This document shows, in pieces, positions 43,681-55,086 of a DNA stretch of 64,000 bases. Within the stretch, counting starts at the first letter, position 1, and each line of letters starts with the position of its first letter. A program made the translations under genes and the position numbers. The notes under the pieces were generated by a model. That model was not told the DNA's origin, made no database searches, and saw only the letters and a program-made list of their open reading frames with translations. The DNA comes from Knufia peltigerae (lineage: Eukaryota > Ascomycota > Eurotiomycetes > Chaetothyriales > Trichomeriaceae). The DNA is taken from NCBI GenBank assembly GCA_030247855.1, contig JAPDRN010000032.1:1-64000 (forward strand), read 5' to 3'.

Positions 43681-45553
43681 TCAAAGTAGCAGCAATGTGT
43701 GGTCATCGTCTATTTGGCCTTGAATATCAAGGTTGATCTTTCCCCCAACGACCGCAGGTCCTTTAACATTAAGCTAGAACGAGGTGTTAGTGCATGTGCT
43801 TGTGGCCGAGAAAACAAGAAGCAGGGAGAGATGGTTAACCAAGAAAAAAAGGATGAAAACCTTACCGTTCCCTTTGGAGTATGACTACCCATCACGTCCT
43901 CCTCTCCGGCGAGACTCAACTCAACCGAACTCATTGGGGCCCCGACGCAGACCTGCCTGCCCTTGTCGCGATAGTCGAGAATGTTGGTCTGCGCAATGGC
44001 TCCGGCCACGAATGGCGCGGTCAACGCATATCCAATTCGAGTGTGCAGATGCGTACGTAAGGTGTGCAGCGTCGACGAAGACAGACGTGTCTTGGTGGGT
44101 GATGAAGCAGATAGTGGGATGAATAAGGCCCTCAATTTTGACAGGGGCAGGGGTCCGCTGGGATCTGAGGGCATGTTTCCCGCTTGAAGGCTTCTCGTAG
44201 ATACCCACTTGGACAGACCAGAGGGGAGGTTCGTGCCAGGACTCGACAGGTACTTCTGGATGGTGCCAGGAGCAGCGATCACCACGGTAGGCTGGCTCTT
44301 CGCCGTGGCGTTGAGCAGGTCGACAGAATCGCCGGCCACCGAATTCAAGGCCACCGAGGCGTTGGAGTAGAGTGCCGCAAAGACCCAGCAAAGAGTGTAG
44401 CTGTCTGTGAGGCTTACGGTTGGAAGAACGGTATCGGACGGTGTCAACTTGTAAGCTCGCACGAGTGTAGCTTGAAGTGCGGCAGTTCCCGAGATAAGAT
44501 TCTGGAGTCATGTATGTGTGAGTGTGTGTGTGTGCAGAACACATAGGTCTCTTGTGGCACATGAGATAGCTTACCTCCGAGGTATACTTCACCAGATCAT
44601 ACGTGCCATGGGCACCTGGACAGAAAATCGACACTGGCGGAACTTGAGAGTCTCTATCCAAGGGGAGGACTTCCGAAGTGGCGGTGCGCTTATTCTTCTC
44701 GACCAAATCGTGCCACGAATTCACGATAAAACCACTGGGGGCATCGTCGGACCATGCCATGTGCTCGCTCCCTGTCTTCGTGACCCAGATGACATTCGTG
44801 AGGGCTTTGTTTGCTGCATGTAAGCTGTCAAGATCGAGAGTACCGGCTTCTGCGATCACATGGTCTGCCGAGGTCTTCGCCAGGAGGGAATTGAGCTTGT
44901 CTGGAGGGAGACCATAGGGCAACAAAATAGTCGAGAAGCCGTAGAAGGATCCAGCTGTGAGCGTCTTATTAGCGTCGCTGCCGACCAAAATCTGCACACA
45001 CCAACGACCTACCGAAAATGGCAGACAACAACTCCGTCGAGTTTGAAAGGCACACGGCAACGTTCTGCCCATTGTTCCGCTTGACGTATTGGCCGATGAC
45101 ATTGATCCCGAGGGTCAAATCGTCGAATTGATGTTGGACGACCTGGTCACGGCCCAGCACGGTCGATAGCTTGCCCTTTTCGCCAGTCGGAGTGCCATCT
45201 TCCTTGACGGCACCACGGACAGCGGTTCTCCAGATGTCACGAAGATCTCCAGGCCGGCCTGAACTCCATCTAGCTGCTCCAGGATCCTTGACACCCAGGC
45301 CAGCTCGGAGAGGGTAGCCATGCGGGATGTCGATCGCTCTGTAAACAGCCGACTCGCCAGAGTGTCGAATCGGGGCTATTTGTGATTGTCGTGCGAGAAG
45401 GAACGGATGGGTGTCTGGCTCTCGACTCGTCAGCAGAGGATATATCAGAAGGCCAGCCAAAACAACGACAAGGAGTGTCGTGTAACCGTCCCAAGTGGAA
45501 AAGAACTCGGCGATGGCAGCATCGAGTCTCTCTGCTGTGCTTGTCGTCGACAT
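43681..45553 (-). CDS. Degenerate acyl-CoA synthetase-like (AMP-binding fold) protein
   Basis: 549 residues in exons 45553-45013, 44954-44575, 44501-43866 and 43773-43681. An N-terminal membrane helix (YTTLLVVVLAGLLIYPLLTS) precedes an acyl-CoA synthetase-like body: NVAVCLSNSTELLSAIFG, GSFYGFSTILLPYGLPPDKL, VIAEAGTLD, NASVALNSVAG, TVVIAAPGTIQKYLSS and LRTHLHTRIGYALTAPFVAG. The phosphate-binding A3 motif expected after KYTS (SGTTGxPK) is replaced by ENLISGTAAL. The usual A5/A8 motifs (GYGxTE, the TGD loop) and the C-terminal domain with the catalytic Lys are not recognisable. Length is short for the family (600-700). I infer a membrane-bound pseudoenzyme or a much diverged ligase. Splice phases are consistent, so this looks like a maintained gene and not a wreck. 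Confidence 0.75.
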
Positions 45554-45889
45554 CTTGAAGGATCGACTGGTGCTACAGATTTGAAAAAGGATAGAATTAT
45601 ATTACTGTGAAGAAAGACACCTTCTCACACGATAATAACACGACATCGGATGCAAGTGGAGGCCTCAGCAATGGAATCCGCGACTTCCCCACATCCGACG
45701 AATGTCGTCGAAATTCGTGGCCATCTTCAATTAATATCACGTGCAAAGTTCAACCCGCGGGGCAATGTCAAACTAAAATAGAAAGGAGTAACTGGCTGCT
45801 ATATGTGGGTAGGTACTCGAGACCATGTCCAGAGCAATACATTGATATTTTCAAGTAGAACATATTATTGATAATCGTAACGAGGCTAT
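45554..45889. other. ERG4 3' flank and promoter of acyl-CoA synthetase-like gene
   Basis: 336 bases, no gene. CACGTG is present near 45739. Confidence 0.6.
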
Positions 45890-47743
45890 CTAAATAACAT
45901 AGGGAATAAAGAGGTATGGAACTTGTCTCTCATACTCCTCCCACGCTTTACCATACTTCTTTCGGCAACGCTGAATGTCCCGAATGGCTCGGTGAATGAT
46001 CATGCCAGTGAAAAACACCGAGTAAAACCATGGGAACGGAGAATGAAATCCTGTGATGGCTCCCCAAGACAGAGCGAAGAACAAATCACAAGTGTAGTGA
46101 ATTTTGCGGGCATAGCCATCTGGAGAAAATCCAAGGGTCAGCAAACACAAACCAGCCAAATGTGATTAGAGACAACTTACACCATCCATCCGCGAGAAGT
46201 ACGCTACCATCCTCTGCCTTGATGACTTTCGGGTTTTCCACGGTCTGCCAGGGCAATTGAGGGAAAGCTTTGCGAGTGATGGCACCGCCAGATTCTTTCG
46301 CTCGGAAACGATTCTTTTGACTGTTCGTGGTGTCCCAGACCCAGTAAACAAACAGGTAGGCCGCGTACAAAGCCACCAACGCGTACTTGTTCCAGGCATA
46401 AGTGCTAGGGTGGTGGTTGGCGAGGTAGACGGTGCAATGACAATAGGTCAGGGGAACACCGGCGAGGTTCCAGAAGATGAGCATGAATCCCCATTTCTCA
46501 TAGTACATGTCCCAGGTGGGCACGATGCACTCCTCGCCCTTGGCACAGGCGTTGGCGTATAGAAAATGGGCCATGAGGAGCAATCCCACTTCCCCCGACA
46601 CGTACCCGTACAGCTCGTACTGCCGCGCCGCCGTGCCCACCGTTATGAGGAACAGGATGAACCAAGGGATGCGCACCTCAAAGAACATCTTGAAGTCGAG
46701 GATACCAAACATGCGCGGGTTGAGTTCGGCGCCCATGAAGAAGTCGTACATGGTGTAGCCCGTCATCCTGTGCTGCTTGCCTCGGTAGAGGGCCGACGTG
46801 TACGCGACGATGGACACCAGAAACCCAGAAATGATGGCGACCGACATGAGCGGGCCGAATTCGTCGATGATTTGGTAGAGTTTAAAGAGTCCAGAGAAGT
46901 GCAGAGCGAGGGCGATGACGATCGTGGTCCACCACGACCACATTCCCGAGCAATAGTAATCGAGTCTTTTGCCGTTCTCGTGGGGTAATGGCTTGCCTTT
47001 GGTCCAGATGCCTGGCATGACGCAGTACAGTCCAGCCTCGAAGATGAAAAAGGTCCAGTACATAGCCCAAGCTTTCGCCGAAGGCCATGCCCCGTAGTAT
47101 ACCATGCGTCCCAAGCCACGTAGGAAGTCTGTCACAGTTTCGTCGGATCTAGGTAGAGGAAATTTCCCGTCGTAATAAGTTGCGCCGATCCACATGTAGT
47201 ACATGAGCAAAGGGAAACCGATCATCATTGCAGTGACGCCCAGGGGACCTCCAAACTCGAAATGGCCGCTGGTATCGACCTTTGGATCCATACCCGGTCG
47301 CCAACCGTCGACGGTCTTCTGGGAAGAAGAAACTGCATGTCCGTTGGCCTCCTTTTTGACCGTTCCATTTTGCTGTTTTTGGGCCGTTCCGTTCGCATGT
47401 CCATTCGAAAGACCACGGGTCATCTCCTCATCTGTCGAGTCTTGTGTGCCGCCAGACATTCTCGGCGAGCGAGAGGGTTTTCGTACGTTTCTCGTAGCAC
47501 GTTTCGTGGTGGTGGAGGGAACATCGTCTTCGAGGCCGGTGGAGGAGTCCTGCGCGTCGGAATCTCCGAGGCCGGCCATGGACTTACGGGTACGAGGTTT
47601 TCTAAAGGTCCCAGGAGTCTCGACATATCCAGGGTGAGCTGTTTTTCTGTCTACCGGGTCAATCAAGCGCAAATGGAAAAGGGAAGACTGCAGGCCGGAA
47701 CTTACCTGGGTGTTTTACCCGCTTGAGTGCGAGTGACTGTCAT
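45890..47743 (-). CDS. ERG4: C-24(28) sterol reductase Erg4
   Basis: 577 residues in exons 47743-47706, 47646-46181 and 46119-45890. It catalyses the last step of ergosterol synthesis (ergosta-5,7,22,24(28)-tetraenol to ergosterol, NADPH) in the ER membrane. Family blocks are FGGPLGVTAMMIGFPLLMYY, MTGYTMYDFFMGAELNPRMF, EECIVPTWDMYYEKWGFMLI, NLAGVPLTYCHCTVYLANHH, DTTNSQKNRFRAKESG and the junction DGWYGYARKIHYTCDLFFAL. The TYCHCTVYL and WDMYYEK forms separate it from Erg24 and Dhcr7. The first 120 residues are a hydrophilic basic extension (RKPRTRKS, RNVRKPSRSPR), longer than in yeast Erg4 (473). This could be a regulatory or retention region. Confidence 0.93.
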
Positions 47744-48141
47744 GGTGGTAAGAGGGCGGAATAGAACAGTCTTGACTAATGCATGGGTGAAAAAGAGTGT
47801 GGACAGAATGACTGGGCAATGTAAAAAGGAGTGACACCGTCTACTAATTACAGTGAATACAACCTAGAAAGAGAGAGGCAGAGAGATGGAAAAAAAGAGG
47901 CGACGCGGTCAACAAAATGCAGAAAGTGGAACAAACACGCGATGCGGAAATGTTTTTATTTCTTTGCCGGCTGCCGAATGAAATCATCAAGATACAGAGT
48001 AAGAGGATCTTAGTCCAGGAGTAATTAAACAAGAAGTGCCGAACATCAGACTCCGTGCCAGAACATTACCATTGATTCATTTGTACAGCTTCCAATAGCC
48101 TCCTACACTCTCGAACGGTTCATATTCATATACTTCACACA
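47744..48141. other. ERG4 promoter and NmrA-like 3' flank
   Basis: 398 bases with no supported gene and no evident sterol-response element. Confidence 0.5.
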
Positions 48142-49092
48142 TCATACCAAATTCTGTCGAATCCATTCTTCCACCCCCATCAACTTCAACCCTAGTTGAG
48201 CACTCCACGTTTCCTCTTTCGGCCAACTCAGACCCTTGCCCTCTGCAAACACCACCCTATACCTCTTCAGCTTGTCTCCTGGATCCCTCTGACTCTCTTC
48301 CCTCAAAAATGCCAGTGGCCAGACCTTTTTAACGACTTCTCTGTTTAGTGCACGTCCCACGACATCTGCAAATTGCCCGTAGGTCATGGTATCCCCGGCG
48401 ATGTACACCGGCTTGTTGATGGGTGCATCAGCCCTATAAACCAACTCGGCCGTGCATAGCGCGATATCCTCGGCTCTCGTCGTCGTGATAACATCCTCCC
48501 ATGAATTCAACGCGGTGACTTGAACCTTGTTATCATTGTCCGGCAACTTCTTGACCACACCCCAGAATTCCTCGAAGAGGAAACTCATGAAGATCCCACA
48601 GCTGAGCACTACCCAGGCCGTAGAACTTTGCGCCCGGAGGAGGTTCCTAACGTCGATCTGCTCGGAGAACATGCCTTGCCCTCCTTGTCGGCCAATCACG
48701 TCGTAGTCGACGCCGTGTTGCCAGGGGACGTAATATTGAACCTCGGCCGCGAGAACGGCGCGGGTGAGTTTGAGCAGAGACCCCGCTGGCAACGCCATGC
48801 CCCCTGCATGGAGGACGGATGTGTACGGTCGGAATAAAGCCGTGAGTTCATCTTGTGAGGCCTCAATGTCTCCTGGGACCAGTCTGACGCCGAGCGCTCG
48901 AAACTCGGCTTGCTGTCTGGCCTTTTCAGGTGACGGGTTGGACAATGTGGACGGTCGTACCAGGAGGCTTATGCTGCTTACTTTGGCGTCGTAGAGCGAA
49001 TGCGAGAGGAGCGCTTGAAGGATGGCCGAGCCGAGTTCGCCAGATCCGATGACAAGAATAGATTTCGTCCTGGGATTAAGTTGGGAAGTCAT
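48142..49092 (-). CDS. NmrA-like NAD(P)-binding protein
   Basis: 316 residues, one exon, start MTSQLNPRTKSILVIGSGEL. The Rossmann motif GSGELGSAI (16-24) and the strand-end Arg of SLLVRPSTL suggest NADP(H). GVRLVPGDIE is the typical second strand of NmrA/isoflavone reductase-like proteins. It lacks a YxxxK pair but has YYVPWQHGVDYDVIG in the place of the catalytic region, and FVIA-like APINKPVYIAGDTMTYGQFA near the end. Members are either reductases (isoflavone or phenylcoumaran type) or redox-sensing regulators such as NmrA. It sits next to a LaeA-like methyltransferase and a P450, so a role in a local pathway is possible. Confidence 0.85.
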   Translation of the reverse strand: MTSQLNPRTKSILVIGSGELGSAILQALLSHSLYDAKVSSISLLVRPSTLSNPSPEKARQQAEFRALGVRLVPGDIEASQDELTALFRPYTSVLHAGGMALPAGSLLKLTRAVLAAEVQYYVPWQHGVDYDVIGRQGGQGMFSEQIDVRNLLRAQSSTAWVVLSCGIFMSFLFEEFWGVVKKLPDNDNKVQVTALNSWEDVITTTRAEDIALCTAELVYRADAPINKPVYIAGDTMTYGQFADVVGRALNREVVKKVWPLAFLREESQRDPGDKLKRYRVVFAEGKGLSWPKEETWSAQLGLKLMGVEEWIRQNLV

Positions 49093-50381
49093 TTTGAGAT
49101 TGGTGGTATGGCTCAGACCAGAGAGGAGGATTTATGGACTGGTCACTGGTCAGAGAGTATGAGGTCGTCTCAGAGAAGGGGAGCCGCTTGGTGATGTGCC
49201 TTGCACGTTTGACTTAAGTAGAAATGTTCTCTTCAGAGCTCTTTGATCCTCCAAGGTATATATACTATTACTTCAATCTTCCATGGAGCCTGCAACCCCT
49301 TAAGCTATACGTACCTCAAAGGATTAGTAAAAAGAAATTCCCGTTTCCCTCGCCGGGCTTTGGCCTCGTCATTACCTTTGCTTAAGCCCGAACGACACAT
49401 CGGATCTGTATCTACTGAGCGAGACTTGTTATTATTGGTGCCAGCGAGAGAAAGAGAGCATCTGCCACCGCAGTTGAACCGGTTCCCTCTGGCTGACTTG
49501 ATCGGATTTAGGAGGGTGATAAAGAACGGCCTGTGCGGCGCAACACACTTCGAAATCATATCTGCATAAACACACCACAAATGCTCGCTCCATGCTTGGC
49601 TGACATGATCATTCCGTCCCATGACCCAGTAGATGAGCAGATATGCTCAATGTATTGGACGATCAAGGCCATTTAGACTGGAACGTTCCGAACAAAAAGG
49701 TGTCGGTCATCGCTTATCTCGCTTATGGATTTCCACCGTTACATAGACACTGTACTTGAGTAATTAGAGAATATGACTTTCTTTGAGCCTTAATTACTCA
49801 TGCATATCACGTTCTTTGTGTGCCGAGAGGTGTCATACATACGGAGTATAGAGCAGACTTGTGCGGTAGAAGGTAGCTCGTGACCACACCCCTATCACAG
49901 ACATACATACTCCGTAATTGTCACTCGAAATCGGACGAAATGATGAGCCATTACAAATCGTTCCCAGATTCGTTCTAAACGAGGTAACGACTACAATTAC
50001 AAGCACAGCAAGACTTTTTTGGACTTTTAGTGTTATATGCACAGATATCCCGCGTCAAAAAATCGAACCTCACACCCCACCCCTTAACCGATGACCCTAT
50101 GATAGCCTTGTATAACCTCGAACGAAAACCCCTTCCCCGACATATACCTACCTACCGTTCAAAGAATGCCGCCCTTTTCATCCCAGATCATACTCATACC
50201 AACAGTCTTCATTTCAACATACAAACGACAATAGCAATAGTGACGAGATAGTGTTACAGGGCTTTTCTTCCATATACAGTATGGCTGGATGGGTCAGCTT
50301 TTTAGCTCGTGGACTCGTGGGCACAGGGGTAAGAGCGCAGAGAAGGATGACTGCATAGATATAAAGGGGACGAAAGTAAAC
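49093..50381. other. Intergenic, 1.3 kb, with paired nonamers
   Basis: No gene is supported. Exact TACGGAGTA (49840-49848) and its inverse TACTCCGTA (49908-49916) lie 59 bases apart, each preceded by ACATAC or CATACA. Confidence 0.6.
49840..49916. repeat. Inverted pair of TACGGAGTA / TACTCCGTA nonamers
   Basis: The left copy reads CATACATACGGAGTATA and the right copy ACATACATACTCCGTAA. The nonamers are reverse complements and share the same ACATA-rich left flank. Confidence 0.85.
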
Positions 50382-51536
50382 TTACAATTGAGTATACAAA
50401 TGATATCTTGTATTCCGAAGGTCGTTCCGCACTCCGGCCATGAGAACTTCAACTTCTTCCTTTTCCCAACCAAGAACCCTGGTAAAGAGGGCCAGACTGT
50501 AAGCGGGAGCGGCCTCGGAGACCGTCAAGTTCATGTACATGGACAATTCCTTGAGACGTTGATCCTTGGGCCACGGCGACAACGGACACTAGAAAACGGT
50601 GTGCACGTGTAAGTAAGAAAAGCCATGTGGTTGTGTTTGAAGTCCCACAATAAAAAGAAAACAGATGCGTACCTTGTAAATATCCTCGTGAACCCCCTGG
50701 AAGCCAGCATTGACAATCATGTCTTTGATCAGAGGGGCCACGTTCATGATGCGACCCGTCCGATGGGATGCGTTGCTGAGCTCGTGTTGCCATCGATTGT
50801 ACGAACTGTTGACCGGCAGGGTGTCGTCGTCTGTCGAACCCCACGCCTCAAAGTCCAAAACCTCGATCCATCCGCCGGGTTTGAGGTGATCCATGCACTG
50901 TCGGAACAGGCGTGGCCAGTCGGCTATCGAACCTCCCATGTTCGCGATCCGGATCCAGTCGAATTGCTGGTCGAAATTCCAGTCTGCCTCGCAGTCGTCC
51001 ACCTATTTGTGGCTGTCAGCTTGGTCGGTCCTGGACGGTGCGCGGGAGATTTGGCATTCTCAAAATTAGAAGGGGAAAACCTCACCTGGAATTGTATATT
51101 GGGGGGAATCCAAGTAGGCTGAATCGGAGACAGATCGGTGGCGATGACTTGCGACTGAGGAAACTTGTCCGCGATCTCGATGGCCCTTGCGACAATGTCA
51201 GCGTCATGCATACCAGGACGATATGATTTGAGAATGTGTCTACCATAGACCAGTACCGGTTCCGATATCAAGAATACTCTCGGGAACTGGTGCGTTGCCG
51301 CGTCCTTCGATTGGAATCGTCCAGAGCTCTCCTCCCAAAATCATGGATATAACGTGATGGAGAAGATCCAGTCGATCTTGCTCCTGTTCGTCGTTGGGGG
51401 CAAAGTATTTCCCGGCATTGAAGGAGTGGTAGCGGCGACCGTTTTCGTACTGATAGTTGAGCACGCTGTCGTGTAAAGAGGTTGTTTCGGTGAACAAACT
51501 CTCACCATATGCCGAGTCGACATCCGCGTCTGCCAT
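50382..51536 (-). CDS. LaeA/TAM-like SAM-dependent methyltransferase
   Basis: 309 residues in exons 51536-51244, 51185-51086, 51002-50673 and 50588-50382. The start MADADVDSAYGESLFTETTS is typical of the group. SAM-binding motif I is LDIGTGTGLWAIEIADKFP, joined across intron 1. Then come ATDLSPIQPTWIPPNIQFQV, the acidic VDDCEADW, FDWIRIANMGGSIADWPRLF and LKPGGWIEVLDFEAW, all diagnostic of fungal LaeA-like methyltransferases. Most members of this large family have no known substrate; LaeA itself is a nuclear regulator of secondary metabolism. The usual VxYGQKP ending is absent: translation stops at YTQL, where the stop overlaps a GTAAGT, so a further exon cannot be excluded. Confidence 0.85.
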
Positions 51537-52729
51537 GGTCGAAAAGATCGCCCGCAAAAAATCTCTCTTATTATCTTTACTGCCAACTACCGCCTAGAGA
51601 AGTCAAGATACATTGTGCGCCTCGGAAGACGAGGAATATCGCAAAAGGAGAGTGAAAACAACAAAACACAAAGGAAATGAATGATAACAAAAGAAGTCAG
51701 GAATAGGAAACAATCGCAATGGTATGGAACGTAAGCCTGGCCAGAAGAAGATGCCGCTGAGATCAACAGTAGTTCCCATGATTGACAGCCCCATGGCGTC
51801 TAGGCTCTCATCAGGCCGTGCATCCAGCCCCCACCGAGTTAAATGGTGCCCTTAGTCCTCTGTAAAGAAATGACAAATATCGAAATGGTCGATAGCTCCG
51901 GGCCATCGATGGTTGAGACGCGGCAACAAGCGGGCAACCAGGTGAACGTGCGTTTGAGTTCGAGGCCAAAAGAGCGGTTCATGCACCTGGGCACGAAACG
52001 TGAATGACCCATTTCATCTGACCAAGATCTTGCTCACTGCTAATGTGCTAGTTTTGGTCTAAGGAACTTGCCTAGGAATTTGCCTAGTTGTCCTGGCGGG
52101 GTCGTCGTGGAGGAGCATGATGAGGAGGAGGTAAAGAAGAGGAAGGGGAAAAAGGACAGATGTCAACCATATTTAGGTTCCTAATGTGTTTCTGTATTCT
52201 GTACGACAATAATGGATTACTGTCCCTCGCGTACATCTAGAAGATCTCTTGTGAACAAAGGTTGTCTGTGGTATTCCTCGTTATCTTGAGGTGTCTATCC
52301 CGCTTTTGCCGGGGTTTCACGGTCCAGTCGATAACCATGTGGCATGCATCAACCCCCCGGTCAAGATGAGGAACCTCATGCTTGTCTACTCCATACTGCT
52401 ACCTCGTTGTCCCACTAGCCGCCTCGCCTAAGCGGTAGACTGCGACGTTCTGTGGCCTCTAATCAGCTACTCAAGAACCTGTCGCTGCCGAAATCTGCCC
52501 CAGGTGTCGCTTTGCCAAAAAAAATGCTGCCAAACTGACAGCTCGCTAAAGACTGGCGACGACCATGTTCTTCACTGGCTCACTGCACTTGATCATTTCT
52601 GAGGGAGATAATCGTACTACGATTACTATGAGGAAAATCTCTACCACCACCTAAGACCTAATTCTTCACGAAACCCAAGCCACCGTGTGATTTTCCTGCG
52701 GCCCACAGGTTCGCTGTTGACATCAAAAA
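51537..52729. promoter_or_regulatory. Divergent region between methyltransferase and P450 genes
   Basis: 1.2 kb with no gene or tRNA found. The two genes are transcribed away from each other, so control elements may be shared. Confidence 0.5.
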
Positions 52730-54364
52730 ATGGCCTCTACGTCGTATGCCAATCCACCGGTCCTGATTTGTTTGACTGTCCTTGGGGGCCTTCTTTCTGT
52801 AGCGATCTATCGCCTGTTCTTCCACCCTCTCGCCACTGTGCCTGGCCCCAAATTAGCTGCACTGTCGCGACTGTACGATTTCTACTATGATTGCATCTTG
52901 GGTGGCAAATTCAGTTTCAAGATTGAGGAACTCCACGACATATATGGTAAGTTCGAGCGCTGAATAGATCGCATCCATCGTGCTTTGTGGGCTAAAAGCA
53001 AATTCAATTGCAGGGCCCATCGTACGAATTGGCCCAAATGAGGTGCATATACGAGACCCCGACTTCTTCGACGAATTCTACAATGTCACCAGTCGGCTCG
53101 ACAAGGACTCGTGGTACTATGCCTTTGTAGCTTCACAAGATGCCGGGTTCGGCACCGCCAATGTCGACCTGCACAAGGCGCGGAGGAAGGCCATGAGTCG
53201 ATTCTTTGCCTCGTCGGCTATTTCTCATCTCGAATCGTCGTCGAGGGAAAAGGTGGCGAAGCTATGTAAACGACTGAACGAGATGCGCCAGGAAGGGAAA
53301 CCCGTCAACATGTCCAACGCATACCGTTGTCTGGCGGCCGATTCTGTCACTGACTACTGCCTACCCAAAGGCTTTGACTTACTCGACTCGATCGACTTCG
53401 CCGACGACTACAACAAGCAGGCTCGCACCATCTCGTACATCGCCGTATGGCATCGTCACATCCCGATCATCATCCCGTTATTTATGCGATTGCCCAAGTG
53501 GTTCTTAGAGGCGACATCCACAGAGGGTGGTAAGATGGCGTTTGAGTTCCAGGCGGTGAGCTTGATCGTGCGTGGAATCCTACAACACAAGGCTAACATG
53601 TACAGGACCTGGCTCGTCAAGCAGAGAGTGTTGTGCATAGCGCAAAGAGAAGTGACAAGTCGGTGCTTGACGGTATCGTGAACTCTGACGCGATCCCGGA
53701 GAGCGACAAGACCGTTGACCGCATCACACAAGAAGCGCGAACTCTTGTTGGGGCGGGCACCGAAACGACAGGCATCTCACTCGAGACCATCACCTTTCAC
53801 GTTCTTTCCAATCCTGGAGTACTTGCAAAGCTGAAGCAAGAGTTGGCCATAGCTGCAAAGTCATCTGCGCAAGGTTCCAAAGACCCCTTGACCACCTACA
53901 GCGTGGTTCAACGTCTACCATACCTGACTGCTGTCATCAACGAGGGTCTCCGTCTTGGTAATGGTGTCTCTGGTCGACTTGCTCGAGTAAATCCTCGCAA
54001 CACCTATAGTTATCAGTCATACGTCCTGCCGCCCGGGACGGTGATCAGCATGTCAATCAGGGATAACCATATGTCTGAAGATATTTTTCCAGATGCTCTG
54101 ACGTTCAACCCCGAGCGTTGGCTGGTCAAGGGAGAAGAGCAGAAAAGACTGGAGAAATATTTCGCGCCCTTTGGTCGAGGCGGAAGAAGCTGCATCGGTA
54201 AAGAGCTGGCATTGATGAACCTTTATTTGACTGTTGCAAGTTTCTTTCACAATTTCGATGCAGACCTCTTTGAGACGGGAAGGAAGGATTTGGAGATTGA
54301 ACACGACTTCTTCTCTCCTTTTCCTACGGCGGAATCGAAAGGGCTAAGGGTGATGCTCAAGTGA
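52730..54364 (+). CDS. Cytochrome P450 monooxygenase
   Basis: 505 residues in exons 52730-52946, 53014-53555 and 53606-54364. The N-terminal anchor (VLICLTVLGGLLSVAIYRLF) ends in the proline hinge FHPLATVPGPKLAA. The I-helix has AGTETTG (303-309), the K-helix EGLR (366-369), the PERF region reads NPERW, and the haem loop is FGRGGRSCIG with Cys449. All catalytic elements are present and the length is normal. The sequence resembles the trichodiene-oxygenase-like P450s common in fungal secondary metabolism (clan CYP58/65-like), but substrate and subfamily cannot be set by eye. It is divergent from the methyltransferase and has GC-rich codons like its neighbours. Confidence 0.92.
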
Positions 54365-55086
54365 AACACGGTTTTTTATGCCTCTGTTGCATTTGTGGGT
54401 GCAAGGTACATATGAGAGATTTATATAAAGACCAATGGAGTCCTGATTCTTGAGCTTCCTCGTACCGGAGTGGTTGTGTTGGGCGAATAGAGAGCGTCAC
54501 TGTACTCCATAGGTACATACGGTACGGTTTTTAGGTAGGGTATCTACGTGGATGCGGCAACACGCCCGAGAGGGGATGTACGTAGGCGTAACATCACTAC
54601 CCGAAGGACCGCCCGGGAGGTCACTATTAATATATGCCTTACTAGCCCGAAAGGCGCCTAGTTTCGTGCCCTGGAACTTAACGACAAACGAAATACGAAG
54701 GCCTTGTGCAACGACCTTCAGGCACCGATGCTGACAACCAATCGCGGCTTTACCGGACTGCATGACCAGCCATCAATTTTAGAGGGAGAATTGAGAGTGA
54801 TACGAGGAAGCTTCGTATCTGCAACAATCTTTTCGAGTTTCCCATCTGCCATTCGTTCTCGAAGTTTTAAATCGACGTGCAAGACACCCCGACCAAACTT
54901 CAGCCACACTCAGTCGCGGTCCTCGACACTTTGGTTTCTGCCTGAAAAAAGCTTGACGAATTTAAATAAGCCCAAGAGTCACTCGTTTCTCCTGGGTAGA
55001 GGTGTGTTGTGTGTAGGGAGCGTTTGTACCGAGTACAAGGCAAAAATACCTTCCCAGGTTTCATCAACAGCGAAAATTGGTCCATT
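54365..55086. other. Intergenic: P450 3' flank and ceramidase promoter
   Basis: No gene is supported in these 722 bases. Confidence 0.6.

Noticed and set aside
52400..52520. Possible tRNA-like stretch near GCCTAAGCGGTAGA
   Set aside because: The start resembles a D-arm but no T-arm, anticodon stem or acceptor stem can be formed.
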